This document shows positions 1 through 9,056 of a stretch of 42,583 bases of DNA, one piece after another. The position numbers and the translations under genes were made by a program. Numbering within the stretch: the first letter of the stretch is position 1; each line of letters begins with the position of its first letter. The notes beneath the pieces were generated by a model, which ran no database searches, had not been told where the DNA came from, and was given only the letters and a program-made list of their open reading frames with translations. This stretch comes from Absicoccus porci (lineage in GTDB: Bacteria; Bacillota_I; Bacilli_A; Erysipelotrichales; Erysipelotrichaceae): positions 1 through 42,583 of the forward strand of contig NZ_RJQC01000001.1 in assembly GCF_003725415.1 (NCBI RefSeq). Direction: 5' to 3'.

Positions 1-18
1 ACAACAATATGTTATTTT

Positions 19-90
19 CCACCCTAAATCTTAAATAGAAAAATGAGTATAAAAAAAGAGAGTGGAAAAAACCACCCTAAAAATTAAATA
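19..90. repeat. Two imperfect direct repeats in the leading non-coding stretch
   Basis: A 19-base unit beginning CCACCCTAAA and ending TTAAATA occurs at 19-37 and again at 72-90, with two mismatches, start to start 53 bases apart. The second copy is preceded by GTGG and six A, so GTGG/CCAC could form a short hairpin. No coding frame is visible from 1 to 234. The repeats could be protein-binding sites or the edge of an unseen element; nothing in the window decides between these. Confidence 0.4.
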
Positions 91-140
91 CCCATTTTTT
101 TTATTCATTTTAAGCAATTTATTTTCGATCATGTGTTCAT

Positions 141-196
141 TCTGTCCTGGATTGGACAGATTGACTGGAATGAAGGGTTTAGAAGCCTTCTTTTTT
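141..196 (+). terminator. Tandem hairpins with T-run upstream of the transporter operon
   Basis: A perfect 7-bp stem (TCTGTCC 141-147 with GGACAGA 154-160) is followed by a 5-bp stem (GAAGG 172-176 with CCTTC 186-190) and six T (191-196). The second hairpin plus T-run looks like an intrinsic terminator ending transcription from outside the window. A TATAAT box follows directly at 201-206, so the next operon probably has its own start. Confidence 0.45.
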
Positions 197-200
197 GTTG

Positions 201-206
201 TATAAT
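201..206 (+). promoter_or_regulatory. Candidate -10 box of the MFS-MFS-peptidase operon
   Basis: A consensus TATAAT lies at 201-206, 15 bases before an AAAGGAGGG ribosome site (221-229) and 28 bases before the TTG start at 235. No good -35 hexamer is present 16-18 bases upstream, where the preceding hairpin sits, so the assignment rests on the -10 box and its position. Confidence 0.4.
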
Positions 207-234
207 CAAAAATATTATAAAAAGGAGGGAAATA

Positions 235-1551
235 TTGAAAGCAGAAAAACGAAACTTGGTTCTGTTTATCATCAGCTATGTGATCAATAATTTAGCCAGT
301 GGCGTTTTATACGATACGTATGTCAATTATCTTCAAGATGTGCAACTTTCGATTGCGACTTCATTTTGGGCCTTTTATGGCTATGCAACCTTTGTTGCAG
401 CCGGCTTGTTGTTGCTGGCACCGAAACTTGGATATAAGAAGTTATTATATTTTTGTTCGTTGGGTACCGCCTTTGCGTTCTTTGGCGTTGTCTATGTAGG
501 CAATCCAGCCATATTGTATGTGGCCACGCTTTTGGCATTGACAGGTGTGCAACTGCACTTCATCATGTTGAGTCCATTTGTGGCAGCCAATACCGAAGAT
601 CTAAAAGACGATAGTATCCGGTGGTATACACGTACGTATTATATGGGCTATATAGGTTATTTGATTGCAACCTATGCTGGGGGTGCCTTGGTGGTGCAAT
701 TGTTTGCGATGTTGGAGCATATTTCATTTGGTGCTGCGCAAGAAGCAACACGCTATATCGTCCAAATGAGTCCATCGATGCATATGCTCTATCTACAAGC
801 CAATCGTTTGGTATTGATCGTTGTCGGCATCATTGCCTTGGTGTCCGTTATTCCGGTAGCGATGATCAAAGAGACTAAGCCCGTTCTACCAAAGAAGAAA
901 GTCATTTCGATAAAAGAAAGAATGTCGCAGGTACGAACGGTCTTTTTCAATCGATATGCACGAGCCTATTTGATCTATTGGGCATTGATTTCCTTTGCGA
1001 TGGGATTGTTCACATCGTATTATACGGTTTATTTAAATCGAAATCTGCATATTGATAAAGCGACCAGTTCTTTGATGGTTTCCATCTCGTATGTGGCCAT
1101 TGTCTTATTTATGTTCTTTACGCCAAAATGTGTAGAGAAATTTGGCAAAGTGGGTACCATCTTTTTCACCGTGGTCTTGTCGGTTCCATTTATGTTGATC
1201 ATTGGTCATGGCAATCTGTTTGGAAGCTGGGTTGTTCCTGTAGTGGGAACGGCGCTATTCATTCGGGCGGGCCTTGCCAATTTGTCCAGTCCAGCCGATA
1301 GTGCCTTATCAATGGATGTGGTGCCAAAGACCATGCGGCCTGTCTTTACTTCATTGGTGAATTTTATTGCTGGTATTGTCAGCATATTATCCGGTCGATT
1401 TACGGGTAGTTATTTATTTTTGCATCAATCGGGCTATCAAAGAGCCTATGACATTGCGGCGGTCTTATATTTGATTGCTGGATTTGTCTTGTATTTGGGT
1501 ATACGCAAGTATAACCATAAGGAAGAAGAAATTGTGAGGGAAAATCTATGA
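235..1551 (+). CDS. Major facilitator superfamily transporter (first of two)
   Basis: An integral membrane protein of about 438 residues with some twelve hydrophobic segments and a cationic central loop (around residues 215-240) that splits it into two six-helix halves, the MFS layout. The substrate cannot be read from the sequence. The TTG at 235 is chosen because AAAGGAGGG ends five bases before it and the product then begins MKAEKRN directly before helix 1. An in-frame ATG at 133 would add 34 residues across the upstream hairpins and has no ribosome site. The stop overlaps the next gene in ATGA, so the two are translationally coupled. Context with a second MFS protein and a proline-specific peptidase suggests peptide or amino-acid uptake, which is inference. 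Confidence 0.85.
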   Translation: MKAEKRNLVLFIISYVINNLASGVLYDTYVNYLQDVQLSIATSFWAFYGYATFVAAGLLLLAPKLGYKKLLYFCSLGTAFAFFGVVYVGNPAILYVATLLALTGVQLHFIMLSPFVAANTEDLKDDSIRWYTRTYYMGYIGYLIATYAGGALVVQLFAMLEHISFGAAQEATRYIVQMSPSMHMLYLQANRLVLIVVGIIALVSVIPVAMIKETKPVLPKKKVISIKERMSQVRTVFFNRYARAYLIYWALISFAMGLFTSYYTVYLNRNLHIDKATSSLMVSISYVAIVLFMFFTPKCVEKFGKVGTIFFTVVLSVPFMLIIGHGNLFGSWVVPVVGTALFIRAGLANLSSPADSALSMDVVPKTMRPVFTSLVNFIAGIVSILSGRFTGSYLFLHQSGYQRAYDIAAVLYLIAGFVLYLGIRKYNHKEEEIVRENL

Positions 1552-2819
1552 ATACATTTTTAAAGAAATTAGGTATGGGGCAGAAATTAGCGAAGAACTT
1601 TTGGGCCATCCTTATTGTTGCGTTTAGTGGGGCCATCATTTATGGCTTGCCATATTTTCGTTTTGATTACTATGATGCTTATTTAAAGACATATCATTTG
1701 ACCAATACCCAAATGGGTGTGTTTGGTAGTATTTTGGGTATCTTTGGGATGATCTCCTATTTGTTTGGTGGTGTAGTTGCAGACCGTTTTTCTACGCGGA
1801 TGATCTTGACCGTATCCTTGATTGGTACGGGCTTGGGAGGTTTCGTACATCTATTGCCATTGAACTATTATCAGTTGGTTTGTCTCTATGCCTTTTGGGG
1901 TGTTTCGAGCTTATTTGCGTTCTGGCCCGCTTGTGTCAAAGCCGTTCGTATCTTATCCGGATCGGATGATCAAGGAAAAGCCTATGGCTTCTTTGAGGGA
2001 GGTCGTGGTGTCGGTGCGGCTTTGATGGCCATGGGAGCTGTTGCCGCTTTCCGTTATGGCATTGGTCGCATCAATAATGAAGTAGCTGGTATGAAAGCCG
2101 TGATCTTATATTATTCCATCTTGACCATTGCGATGGGAATCTTCTGTTTCTTTACGGTCAAAGATGAAAAAATGGACCCAAGCGATCGTATTTCTTTTAA
2201 AGGCATTGGCGAAGTCTTAAAGATGCCGGCAGTATGGATCATTGGATTTGTGACTTTCTGTAACTACGTATTTACGTTGTCTTTGTATTATTTTACGCCA
2301 TATGCAACGAGTATTTTAGGCGCAACCGTTACGTTTGGTGCGATGTTAGCTGCCATGAAACGTTGGTTTAGTTTGTTTGGAAATATTGGTGGTGGTTATT
2401 TCTCCGATAAGTTTGGTACGAGCAAAGCTTTATTGATCAGTTTTATCGTTATGATCGTTGGTACAGCTGCCATTTTGATCTTGCCTTTGAACAAATCCAG
2501 CATTGTGCCATTTACCATTTTGTTTATCGTGATCTATGTTTTCTATAATGTCAATTATGCCCAAACATGGGCGATGATGGATGAAGGTGCCATTCCGGAA
2601 AAGTATTCTGGAACCGCAGCTGGTATCATTTCAACCATTGGTTATTTGCCTGAAATCTTTGTTTCTTTATTGGCCGGTATCATGATCGATCAACATCCAG
2701 GTGTTGCGGGTTATCGACAATTCTTTGGTTTCCTGATCGTTATGTTGATCCTTGGTGCGATCTTTGTCGTGATCTGGAAAGCTTATTTGAAAAAACATGT
2801 CACAGCCAAAGCCAACTAA
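1548..2819 (+). CDS. Major facilitator superfamily transporter (second of two)
   Basis: A 423-residue polytopic protein with about twelve membrane segments. It carries the MFS loop 2-3 signature GGVVADRFSTR (near residues 73-83) and a second-half counterpart GGGYFSDKFGTS (near 284-295). It is not a close copy of the preceding transporter, so this is not a recent tandem duplication. The start overlaps the upstream stop in ATGA and has a GAGGGA site just before. The last 23 bases overlap the start of the peptidase gene. The substrate is unknown; MFS pairs can form heterodimers or serve related substrates, but the sequence shows neither. Confidence 0.88.
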   Translation: MNTFLKKLGMGQKLAKNFWAILIVAFSGAIIYGLPYFRFDYYDAYLKTYHLTNTQMGVFGSILGIFGMISYLFGGVVADRFSTRMILTVSLIGTGLGGFVHLLPLNYYQLVCLYAFWGVSSLFAFWPACVKAVRILSGSDDQGKAYGFFEGGRGVGAALMAMGAVAAFRYGIGRINNEVAGMKAVILYYSILTIAMGIFCFFTVKDEKMDPSDRISFKGIGEVLKMPAVWIIGFVTFCNYVFTLSLYYFTPYATSILGATVTFGAMLAAMKRWFSLFGNIGGGYFSDKFGTSKALLISFIVMIVGTAAILILPLNKSSIVPFTILFIVIYVFYNVNYAQTWAMMDEGAIPEKYSGTAAGIISTIGYLPEIFVSLLAGIMIDQHPGVAGYRQFFGFLIVMLILGAIFVVIWKAYLKKHVTAKAN

Positions 2820-4599
2820 ATTTGAAAAAGTCTATGTGGAAACGCCTGTAGATACCGATGGGGATGGGAAGCGGGATTTGATTGCGGTCTATATCAAACG
2901 ACCGCTTGTATCCCATCCTGTACCCGCTGTGTATGTGGCCAATCCCTATATGCTTCATTGTAACGAAGATTGGTATACGCTTTATGATGTCAACACCAAT
3001 ATCAAAGCCTATCCCACCCAGGATATCGATGAAAAGGATATTCAATATATCTATGTTCCGAAAACCTTGGAGCATCGTCCGATTCATGGTCAAGCGGATG
3101 AAAACACCATGCCGGAACCGTCACCGAATCAATACGAATGCATTTCCAATCTATATGATCATTTGATTGATCGAGGCTATGCTGCCATATTTTGTGGCGG
3201 ATTGGGAACCAAAGGCAGTGATGGCATCACTCTGACAGGATCACACGAAGAAATTCTTGCTTTTAAATCGGTCATTGATTGGTTGAATGGAAATGCTCTT
3301 GCCTTTACCAATCGTGAAGATGGAATCCAGATCAAGGCACATTGGTGCAATGGAAATGTGGCTATGTCGGCGCGGTCGTATTTAGGGACCATGGCCATTG
3401 GGGTAGCCACAACGGGTGTACCTGGATTAAAGACCATCATTCCGGAAGCGGGTATTTCCAATTGGTATGAATATTATCGATACAATGGCCTGACCTTGCC
3501 AGCCATGGATTGGCAAGGCGATGATCTGGATATCTTAGCGCGCTATTGTTTTTCCCGGGCCTTGGATCCGCAAGATTATCCAACGATCCAGTCTCGTTTT
3601 GAAAAGAGTCAAAAACAATTGCAGGAACAAGAAGATCGTGAAAGTGCCAACTACAATCGATTCTGGGATGAGCGCAATTATTTAAAACACGTTGACAACA
3701 TCCAGGCATCGATCTTTGTGATCCAGGGATTGAATGATTGGAATGTGAAACCCGATCAAGGCATTCGTTTGTTTGAAGCGATGCAAGCCCAAGGCAAAGA
3801 ATGTATGATGCTTTTGCATCGTGGTCAACATATTTATACCTATCATTTAGAGGGTGCTCCCACTTTGCGTTTGATTGATGCTTGGTTGGATCATTATTTA
3901 AAAGGTATAGAGAATGGCATTGAAAAAGGTCCACGAATCTATGTGGAAAATAACTTGGATCAAAAACAATGGGATACCTATACGGTTTGGCCACCGGTCA
4001 AAGATCGATTCTTTGAATTCCATCATCCCGAAGCTACATTTATGGATGATCTCTCTTTAAGTGTATATGACCGGAAAGAAAAGAACACCAAAGCGTGGTT
4101 GGATCAATTGGTGACGGAAAAGAATGCCTTTTCCTATCGATTGCCGGTTCAATCCATCCAAACGACTTCGTTGTTTTCGGGCCGGGCTAAGATTCGCTTC
4201 CGTGCTAAGATCAATCAGCCAACGGCTATCTTGAGTGCGATGTTGGTGGATCATGGCAAACAATGTCGATTAACACCTGAATTGGATGGGGATGAAAATC
4301 AACATTTTATGTTCAAACAAGAAAAGAATCCATCCGATTATTTTGTGATCACAAGAGCTTGGATGAATGCCCAAAATCGAAGTTGTAATTACAAAAAGGA
4401 AGCCATTGATCCCGATACATTCTATACGTATGAGATGGAATTTGTTTCGAATGATTATCGAATCGAAGCCAATCATACATTGGAATTAATTTTATATGGT
4501 ATGGACGTGGATCAAACCCAACTTCCATACACCAAAACACAGATCACGATTGAAAAGGATTCGATTCAATTGTGGTTGCCATTAAAGACTGCGGATTAG
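2797..4599 (+). CDS. pepX: S15-family Xaa-Pro dipeptidyl-peptidase-like hydrolase
   Basis: A 600-residue alpha/beta-hydrolase of the PepX/CocE group, predicted to release Xaa-Pro dipeptides from peptide N-termini in the cytoplasm. It opens with VETPVDTDGDGKRD, the usual start of the PepX catalytic domain. The triad is readable: Ser194 in RSYLGT, Asp314 in GLNDWN and His345 in HRGQH. The 120 and 31 residue spacings resemble those of lactococcal PepX (recalled as 348/468/498). Residues 400-600 form the C-terminal jelly roll typical of S15. The roughly 150-residue N-terminal helical domain of lactic-acid-bacterial PepX is absent, so the dimer interface may differ. There is no signal peptide. The start overlaps the transporter gene and lacks a clear ribosome site, implying coupled translation. 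Confidence 0.87.
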   Translation: MSQPKPTKFEKVYVETPVDTDGDGKRDLIAVYIKRPLVSHPVPAVYVANPYMLHCNEDWYTLYDVNTNIKAYPTQDIDEKDIQYIYVPKTLEHRPIHGQADENTMPEPSPNQYECISNLYDHLIDRGYAAIFCGGLGTKGSDGITLTGSHEEILAFKSVIDWLNGNALAFTNREDGIQIKAHWCNGNVAMSARSYLGTMAIGVATTGVPGLKTIIPEAGISNWYEYYRYNGLTLPAMDWQGDDLDILARYCFSRALDPQDYPTIQSRFEKSQKQLQEQEDRESANYNRFWDERNYLKHVDNIQASIFVIQGLNDWNVKPDQGIRLFEAMQAQGKECMMLLHRGQHIYTYHLEGAPTLRLIDAWLDHYLKGIENGIEKGPRIYVENNLDQKQWDTYTVWPPVKDRFFEFHHPEATFMDDLSLSVYDRKEKNTKAWLDQLVTEKNAFSYRLPVQSIQTTSLFSGRAKIRFRAKINQPTAILSAMLVDHGKQCRLTPELDGDENQHFMFKQEKNPSDYFVITRAWMNAQNRSCNYKKEAIDPDTFYTYEMEFVSNDYRIEANHTLELILYGMDVDQTQLPYTKTQITIEKDSIQLWLPLKTAD

Positions 4600-4617
4600 T
4601 TGTCCGCGGCCTTTTTT
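4589..4617 (+). terminator. Intrinsic terminator of the peptidase operon
   Basis: CTGCGGA (4589-4595) pairs with TCCGCGG (4603-4609, one G-T pair), followed by CC and six T. The stop codon of the peptidase gene lies inside the loop. Confidence 0.8.
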
Positions 4618-4890
4618 ATGACAAGTTTGGAACGATATTCAGACATCATTAAATAATATGTAATCTTATGAATTCTAAGTTTTCATCAATGGAAATAAAT
4701 GTGTCTTATATTGTTTTGATAATATTTTCGTATCGCCTGATTTAGTCAAATCTTTTCATTTGAATCAGAAATCTTGAGATAATCCTGGTCCTTTTGTTTT
4801 CAAGAATCCTATTGATGAATGCCTAAAAATGAATCATTTTATCTGCGATAGCTCTTGTAAGATATTGAATCTAAAAGATTTATTAGATGT
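4618..4890. other. Non-coding stretch with no recognisable feature
   Basis: AT-rich, with stops in all frames and no convincing ribosome site. It lies between the peptidase terminator and the 3' end of the broken AbiEii gene. Nothing identifiable was found in it. Confidence 0.5.
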
Positions 4891-5537
4891 TTACAAGTAT
4901 GTTTCAATTAACAGCTGACGGATTCTTTTTGCATTAACACCATGAAGTTTTAGATTTTTAATTTCCTGATCTGTTATATTCATTTTTTCGATAAAAGTTG
5001 CCATATAGAATCAACATGTTTTCCATTTTGATTTCGTTTGTCCAAGTCTAGCCATGCTTTTGAAAGGAATAAGCTAGCTTGGTTTTAATATAGAAAGTCC
5101 GTCGATAATATCTCGTCCTTGTAGTAGTGCCTCATAATAAGAATTGTTTAGAAGGATGGCAGATAAACTTGAAACACTATCATCCAGGTGAATTGGTGTT
5201 AATGCATCGTCGTTTTTTAAGATATATTCGGTTCGAGCAAATAATTCAATCATTAAAGGAAAACCATCTTTTGAAGGTTTGTTAAAGCGGTAGAATTGTG
5301 GCTTTCCAGATGACTTTGCCCGATTTTGGTAGCCCCCATCTCGAATAAATTTCCAAAATCTTTGACCAATTCATAAGTTAAAGCCTCTACAATTAGAACG
5401 ACATCTAAATCTCTTGTAGCTCTAAAATCTACATTTTGGGTTTCAAATGAAATATCACATGCAGCTCCGCCGATTAATACATACTGGTCAGTAAAATCAC
5501 TAAAGTAATCTCGAAATTTTTCTATTCCTTTTACCAT
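4891..5537 (-). pseudogene. AbiEii-type nucleotidyltransferase toxin, broken by three frameshifts
   Basis: The first ~60 residues show the nucleotidyltransferase core of AbiEii/AbiGii toxins: LIGGAA, then RATRDLDVVL with the catalytic Asp pair. Three shifts are needed to keep reading. At about 5361-5363 one A is missing, restoring FWKFIRDGGYQ. At about 5077 there is one extra base or two missing, restoring SKAWLDLDKR. At 4984-4989 an A6 run is one base short, restoring ITDQEIKNLKLHG. The restored frame ends at 4891-4893 and totals 216 codons, a plausible family length. As sequenced it cannot give a full toxin. In the family the toxin blocks growth and is countered by AbiEi, whose broken gene lies directly upstream and overlaps its start. 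AGAGGAG precedes the ATG at 5537. Confidence 0.8.
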
Positions 5538-6488
5538 ACATGCTCCTCTAACATTTCATCTATCGCCATACTGATTCTAGGATCTTTTTTTCATCTGCAC
5601 GAATACTTAACGCGACTGTTAATGGATCAATCGCAAATTTGTTTTCGTAAGGAATACAATATCCCAATTCCTGAATGACACAGCCTGGAATATCACCTCC
5701 AAAAGACATCTTATTGGCAGATAGATCTATAATTTTTAGATTTTTTTGGTGATTGCCAAAATTGAATAAGAAACATCATCTACCATCGAATAATGTGCCA
5801 ATGCTGATTGTCCGGATAGCGGCAGCTCTATTTCTGGTTTCGCTTTTAGAGCATAACTTTTCAGAACGGGATTTCGTAAAATGTCTTGTATACTTTCCCA
5901 CATGGCTTTTTTATCTGTATCTGCAGTAAAATATCTCGATCGTTTTTGTATAGATAGATAAGGAATATTTAGTGCTTCTAGTTCATCAAAACAACGAGTA
6001 ATTGACATCTTAGAGACATTTAGTAATTTTGCAGCTTGTGTCACTGTTACTTTTTGCCATCCTTGATATAGTGCACTCAATAGCAATTTTTGTGTCAAAT
6101 ACGAAATCTGTGTACAAGTTGGTAATGTTTTTCTTTGATGGGTATCTAGCAGTACGCCTAAAAAAGGAAGATATAGTTGATGTCCTTCCCATACAAAAGG
6201 AATCCCTTCATCCAACAAAGCATCTCGTGTGTAATAATTCATGTCTGTCATATATAGAACACAGGGAAGGCCTGTATACATCGCCATCGGATGCTGCTGT
6301 TTTCGTAATGTTACCAATGGTATTCTTTCTATTGGTGTTGCGATAAGCGCAATCTGTCCTTCAATATCAATCAAGTGTAGATCATAGCTTCCTTGAATGC
6401 TTAATGGTAGTTTTCTTTGATCCTTATAGGATACGATTTGCACGTTTCGATGGAGAATTTTTTCAATATATTCTTTCAACATATGCAT
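5531..6488 (-). pseudogene. AbiEi-like helix-turn-helix antitoxin/regulator, two frameshifts near its 3' end
   Basis: An open frame from 6488 gives 250 residues ending at 5736. A helix-turn-helix is visible around residues 145-180 (VTQAAKLLNVSKMSITRCFDEL). Near the C-terminus LSGQSALAHYSM matches the conserved serine-leucine patch of AbiEi-type antitoxins. Shifting frame at two T7 runs on the plus strand (5741-5747 and 5585-5591), each apparently one base short, extends the protein to a stop at 5531. The length is then exactly 320 codons, and the new stop overlaps the toxin ATG within ATGGTAA, the expected bicistronic layout. ATG at 6488 or 6482 may be the start; AAAGAG is a weak ribosome site. 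The product may still fold through its DNA-binding part and repress its own promoter. Confidence 0.75.
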
Positions 6489-6494
6489 AATTCT

Positions 6495-6556
6495 CTTTAA
6501 ATAACTTTTTTGATTTGTAACCTATTTTAAGTTACAAATCAAAAAAGTAATTAAAG
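6495..6556. promoter_or_regulatory. Long inverted repeat, probable operator of the AbiE-like operon
   Basis: Arms at 6495-6521 and 6531-6556 match over about 26 bases with minor mismatch at the outer end, around a 9-base loop (6522-6530). The inner ten bases, GATTTGTAAC/GTTACAAATC, are perfect. The repeat ends seven bases upstream of the regulator start, and a minus-strand TAAAAT lies in the loop, so a bound dimer would cover the promoter. AbiEi antitoxins are known to repress their operons by binding inverted repeats there. There is no T-run suited to a terminator role. Confidence 0.7.
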
Positions 6557-6584
6557 AAAACGTAAATTTAACCTGTAAGGAAAC

Positions 6585-6668
6585 ATGGATCCATATACTT
6601 TTTATACGGATGAAATGGAATTTGTTTCAAATCATTTATATCTGTCCTATCATACAAACAATTCATGA
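6585..6668 (+). pseudogene. Remnant of a second S15 (PepX-like) peptidase gene
   Basis: Read from 6585, this gives 27 codons containing DPYTFYTDEMEFVSN. The intact peptidase has DPDTFYTYEMEFVSN at about 4411-4455, so 13 of these 15 residues are identical. DNA identity is lower, with silent third-position differences. The match stops after about 20 residues and a stop follows at 6666-6668. The scrap comes from a diverged second copy rather than a fresh duplication of the neighbouring gene, and it marks an old rearrangement point between the toxin-antitoxin remnant and the surface-protein gene. Confidence 0.7.
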
Positions 6669-6789
6669 ATACTTTACTTATCTGAAAAATTAACTATGTT
6701 CATCCATTAATCTAGCGAATTATATGCAAAAATATAAGTATTAAAAAATTCAATATGAGACTATTTTATTTATGAGAGGTGAGCATCTT

Positions 6790-8265
6790 ATGAATAAAAT
6801 AGCGAAGTATCTAGAAGTACCAATTGTAGATGGTGCTATGTTTACGTTGGGAGGTGTAGCTGTCAAAGCCGCGGAACCAACAACCCAGCCAGAAACAACG
6901 ACTGAAACGAGCCAAACAACAGAAACAACCAATTCACAGGATAAGGAGATACAATCTGTAACTATAGATAATCGTCAGGAATTGGATGACAAAATTAAAG
7001 AAGCCCAGGATTGAGGTCTTGATGTGAATACAATCAATAATCAACAAACAGTGGATCAACAAGATCTGCATGATTATTATCAATCACAGATTGATGCATT
7101 GAATCAGACCATTGTGCAACAGAACCAATACAATGAAGAATACGCCAAGGAACAAGAAAAACAGTTTGCGACCGTCATTCAGAATCCAAGTGATAATTAT
7201 AAAGATGAATGGTCGATGGATGAATTCAAAGATTTGATTGGTGGTGACTTTAATAAAGTGACAGTCATCTCGAAAAGTCCAGAGCAGACAATACAGCTAT
7301 CGAAACATCTACAAGGTGGTTATAGCGGATATATCCAAAAAGGAGACTATTGGATCTATCAAAATGTATTCCTTGATAGTAAAGCGGGAAACCCAATTAG
7401 TTTGCGATTTGATGTTGTTAAAATCCAACAGAAAAGTACGGCAGGCGTGAAGGAAACGGGAGAGTATTTAGATGCGTTGCCTGAAATCGATAGAATAAAA
7501 TATTCTACTATCTTTAATGAAGAGGTTGCTTTATTGTATCAAGATTGCCTATTAACCATGAAGGTAACTTTCTTAGATGCCAACAACAATCCGGTCGTGT
7601 TAGAGAAACCACTCGTCATTTTTACAGATGTGGACGATCATCAAGGTGTTAAGATATGGGATATGGATGTAAAGAATTTAAAGGGTAAAATGCTGGTTGA
7701 AAGGAATGGTATTATTGGTAACTTTGGAACGTACCACAATACAGTACCAGAAGATAGAGATTATTGGGCCAAGTATGCGTTGCCGACTACCGATCATTTT
7801 ATTTATACATTCTATTCATTTGCCAGTATGACTACTGGAGTTTATCAAGGTGTTGGATCCGAAACCATTTCGTATAGAAGACCCGATAAACAATATGTCC
7901 ATTGGAATGGTTCAACCATTCAATTAACAGATTTGTTTGTGCGTGTATCTAAGGAAGACAAACTAGAACCTGTAAAAGTAGAAACAACATTCAATCAACC
8001 AACCGCCATGGTTACGGATACGGATGTTGAAACACCACAGAAACAAACGACATCATCGAGTGTACAGACAGGTGTCAATGAAATATTGTTTGGTTCATGG
8101 AGTGCCATGATCTTATCTGGACTTGGATTCTTGAAATTAGAGAAAAGAATAAAAAGAAAGGGAGTTGTTACTGTTCGGAAACAACCCCTTTTTTACGTGG
8201 TGATATTTGGGAAAAGACAATCGCGAGGAACATCAATGCACAACCAGTGGCTTCTTGTGCACTGA
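6790..8265 (+). pseudogene. Wall-anchored surface protein, interrupted by an in-frame TGA
   Basis: The frame starts at ATG 6790 after GAGAGGTGAG. It shows a short lysine start, a degraded signal-like segment ending AVKA, a Thr/Gln/Glu-rich linker and a helix-forming stretch. TGA at 7012-7014 stops it after 74 codons. The same frame reopens at once (GLDVNTINNQ) and runs to 8265. The long second part is a beta-rich domain resembling GbpC/Spa-type streptococcal adhesins (tentative), then a linker and SVQTG, a degenerate LPxTG sortase site, a hydrophobic helix and KLEKRIKRK. A normal stop after the basic tail exists only one frame over, at 8150-8152, so the frame reads on into the minus-strand EamA gene. 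Both defects suggest a dead gene. GTG at 7024 has no ribosome site or signal peptide. Confidence 0.72.
8160..8194. terminator. Bidirectional terminator between surface-protein and EamA genes
   Basis: GGG-A-GTTGTT (8160-8169) pairs with AACAACCCC (8180-8188) with one bulged A, followed by six T on the plus strand. An A-rich run just before it gives a U-rich tail on the minus strand. The EamA stop codon lies inside the hairpin. Confidence 0.75.
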
Positions 8266-9049
8266 GAGATTGTCCCAATATAAGCCATCCACCCAATGCC
8301 GAAAAGACACTTTCCAAGCACATGACCAAGGAAGAAACGGTAGGATTCAAACCTTTTTGACCAACCATCTGCAAGGTGTAGGCAATACCGGTTGAAAAAA
8401 TACCGGTATACAACATTGGAATCATGGCTTGTTTTAAAGCGGGTAAGGTAACTGTTTCGGTTGTCATCAATATCGTAGAAACGATGGCACAAAATAAGAA
8501 TTGGCCACCGGATAATAAAATAGGATGGCATTTGGCCACAAAGCGATTGACGGCTAGGATCTGAAAGGTAAAGCCCAAAGCGGCAAAGAGCATCAAGATA
8601 TCGCCTTGATTGAACGAGCCAATGGAGCCATGGAAACAAAGAAGATATAAACCAACAACACTCATCAAAACCGAGATCCAGATTTGTCTATGGATGGGTT
8701 TGTGTAAAAACCAGGAACAAATAGGAACGAAGATCATATATAAAGCGGTAATAAAACCGGCTTTGGCCGTGGTTGTATAGGCAATGCCAAACTGTTGGAG
8801 AACAGAACCTAAGAAAAGGCCAATTCCACAAAAAATGGAACCCATGATCAAGTCTTTATGGATGCCAACTTTTCGTAGGGTATGAATCAATAAAGGGGAT
8901 AAAGTCAAGACACCCAACCAACTGCGGATGGCCATAAAGGTAAAGGGGCCAACCAAATGGGAGCCAACGCTTTGAGCGACAAAGGCCATGCCCCAAATGA
9001 TAGATGTTAATAATAAAATACCAATGTGTGTGATTTCTGTTTTATTCAT
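8168..9049 (-). CDS. EamA/DMT-family permease
   Basis: A 293-residue membrane protein with ten hydrophobic helices in two repeated halves of about 140 residues, the drug/metabolite transporter (EamA) pattern. The first half has IIWGMAFVAQ in helix 1 and AGFITALYMIFVPI in helix 4; the second has the matching SSLVMCLESVFSALGGWLILGQ. Members export amino acids or other metabolites; the substrate is not readable. The start is the ATG at 9049, which has no ribosome site but lies seven bases after an extended -10 box, so the message is probably leaderless. It is a single-gene unit, divergent from the isomerase operon and convergent with the surface-protein gene. Confidence 0.9.
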   Translation of the reverse strand: MNKTEITHIGILLLTSIIWGMAFVAQSVGSHLVGPFTFMAIRSWLGVLTLSPLLIHTLRKVGIHKDLIMGSIFCGIGLFLGSVLQQFGIAYTTTAKAGFITALYMIFVPICSWFLHKPIHRQIWISVLMSVVGLYLLCFHGSIGSFNQGDILMLFAALGFTFQILAVNRFVAKCHPILLSGGQFLFCAIVSTILMTTETVTLPALKQAMIPMLYTGIFSTGIAYTLQMVGQKGLNPTVSSLVMCLESVFSALGGWLILGQSLSAQEATGCALMFLAIVFSQISPRKKGVVSEQ

Positions 9050-9056
9050 GCTTGTA

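Noticed and set aside
141..196. Riboswitch or T-box leader upstream of the MFS operon
   Set aside because: It has only two simple hairpins, no conserved T-box or riboswitch core, and the likely promoter lies downstream of them.
7012..7014. TGA read as tryptophan (alternative genetic code)
   Set aside because: The intact genes here use TGG for Trp and end on TGA normally, so a nonsense mutation is simpler.
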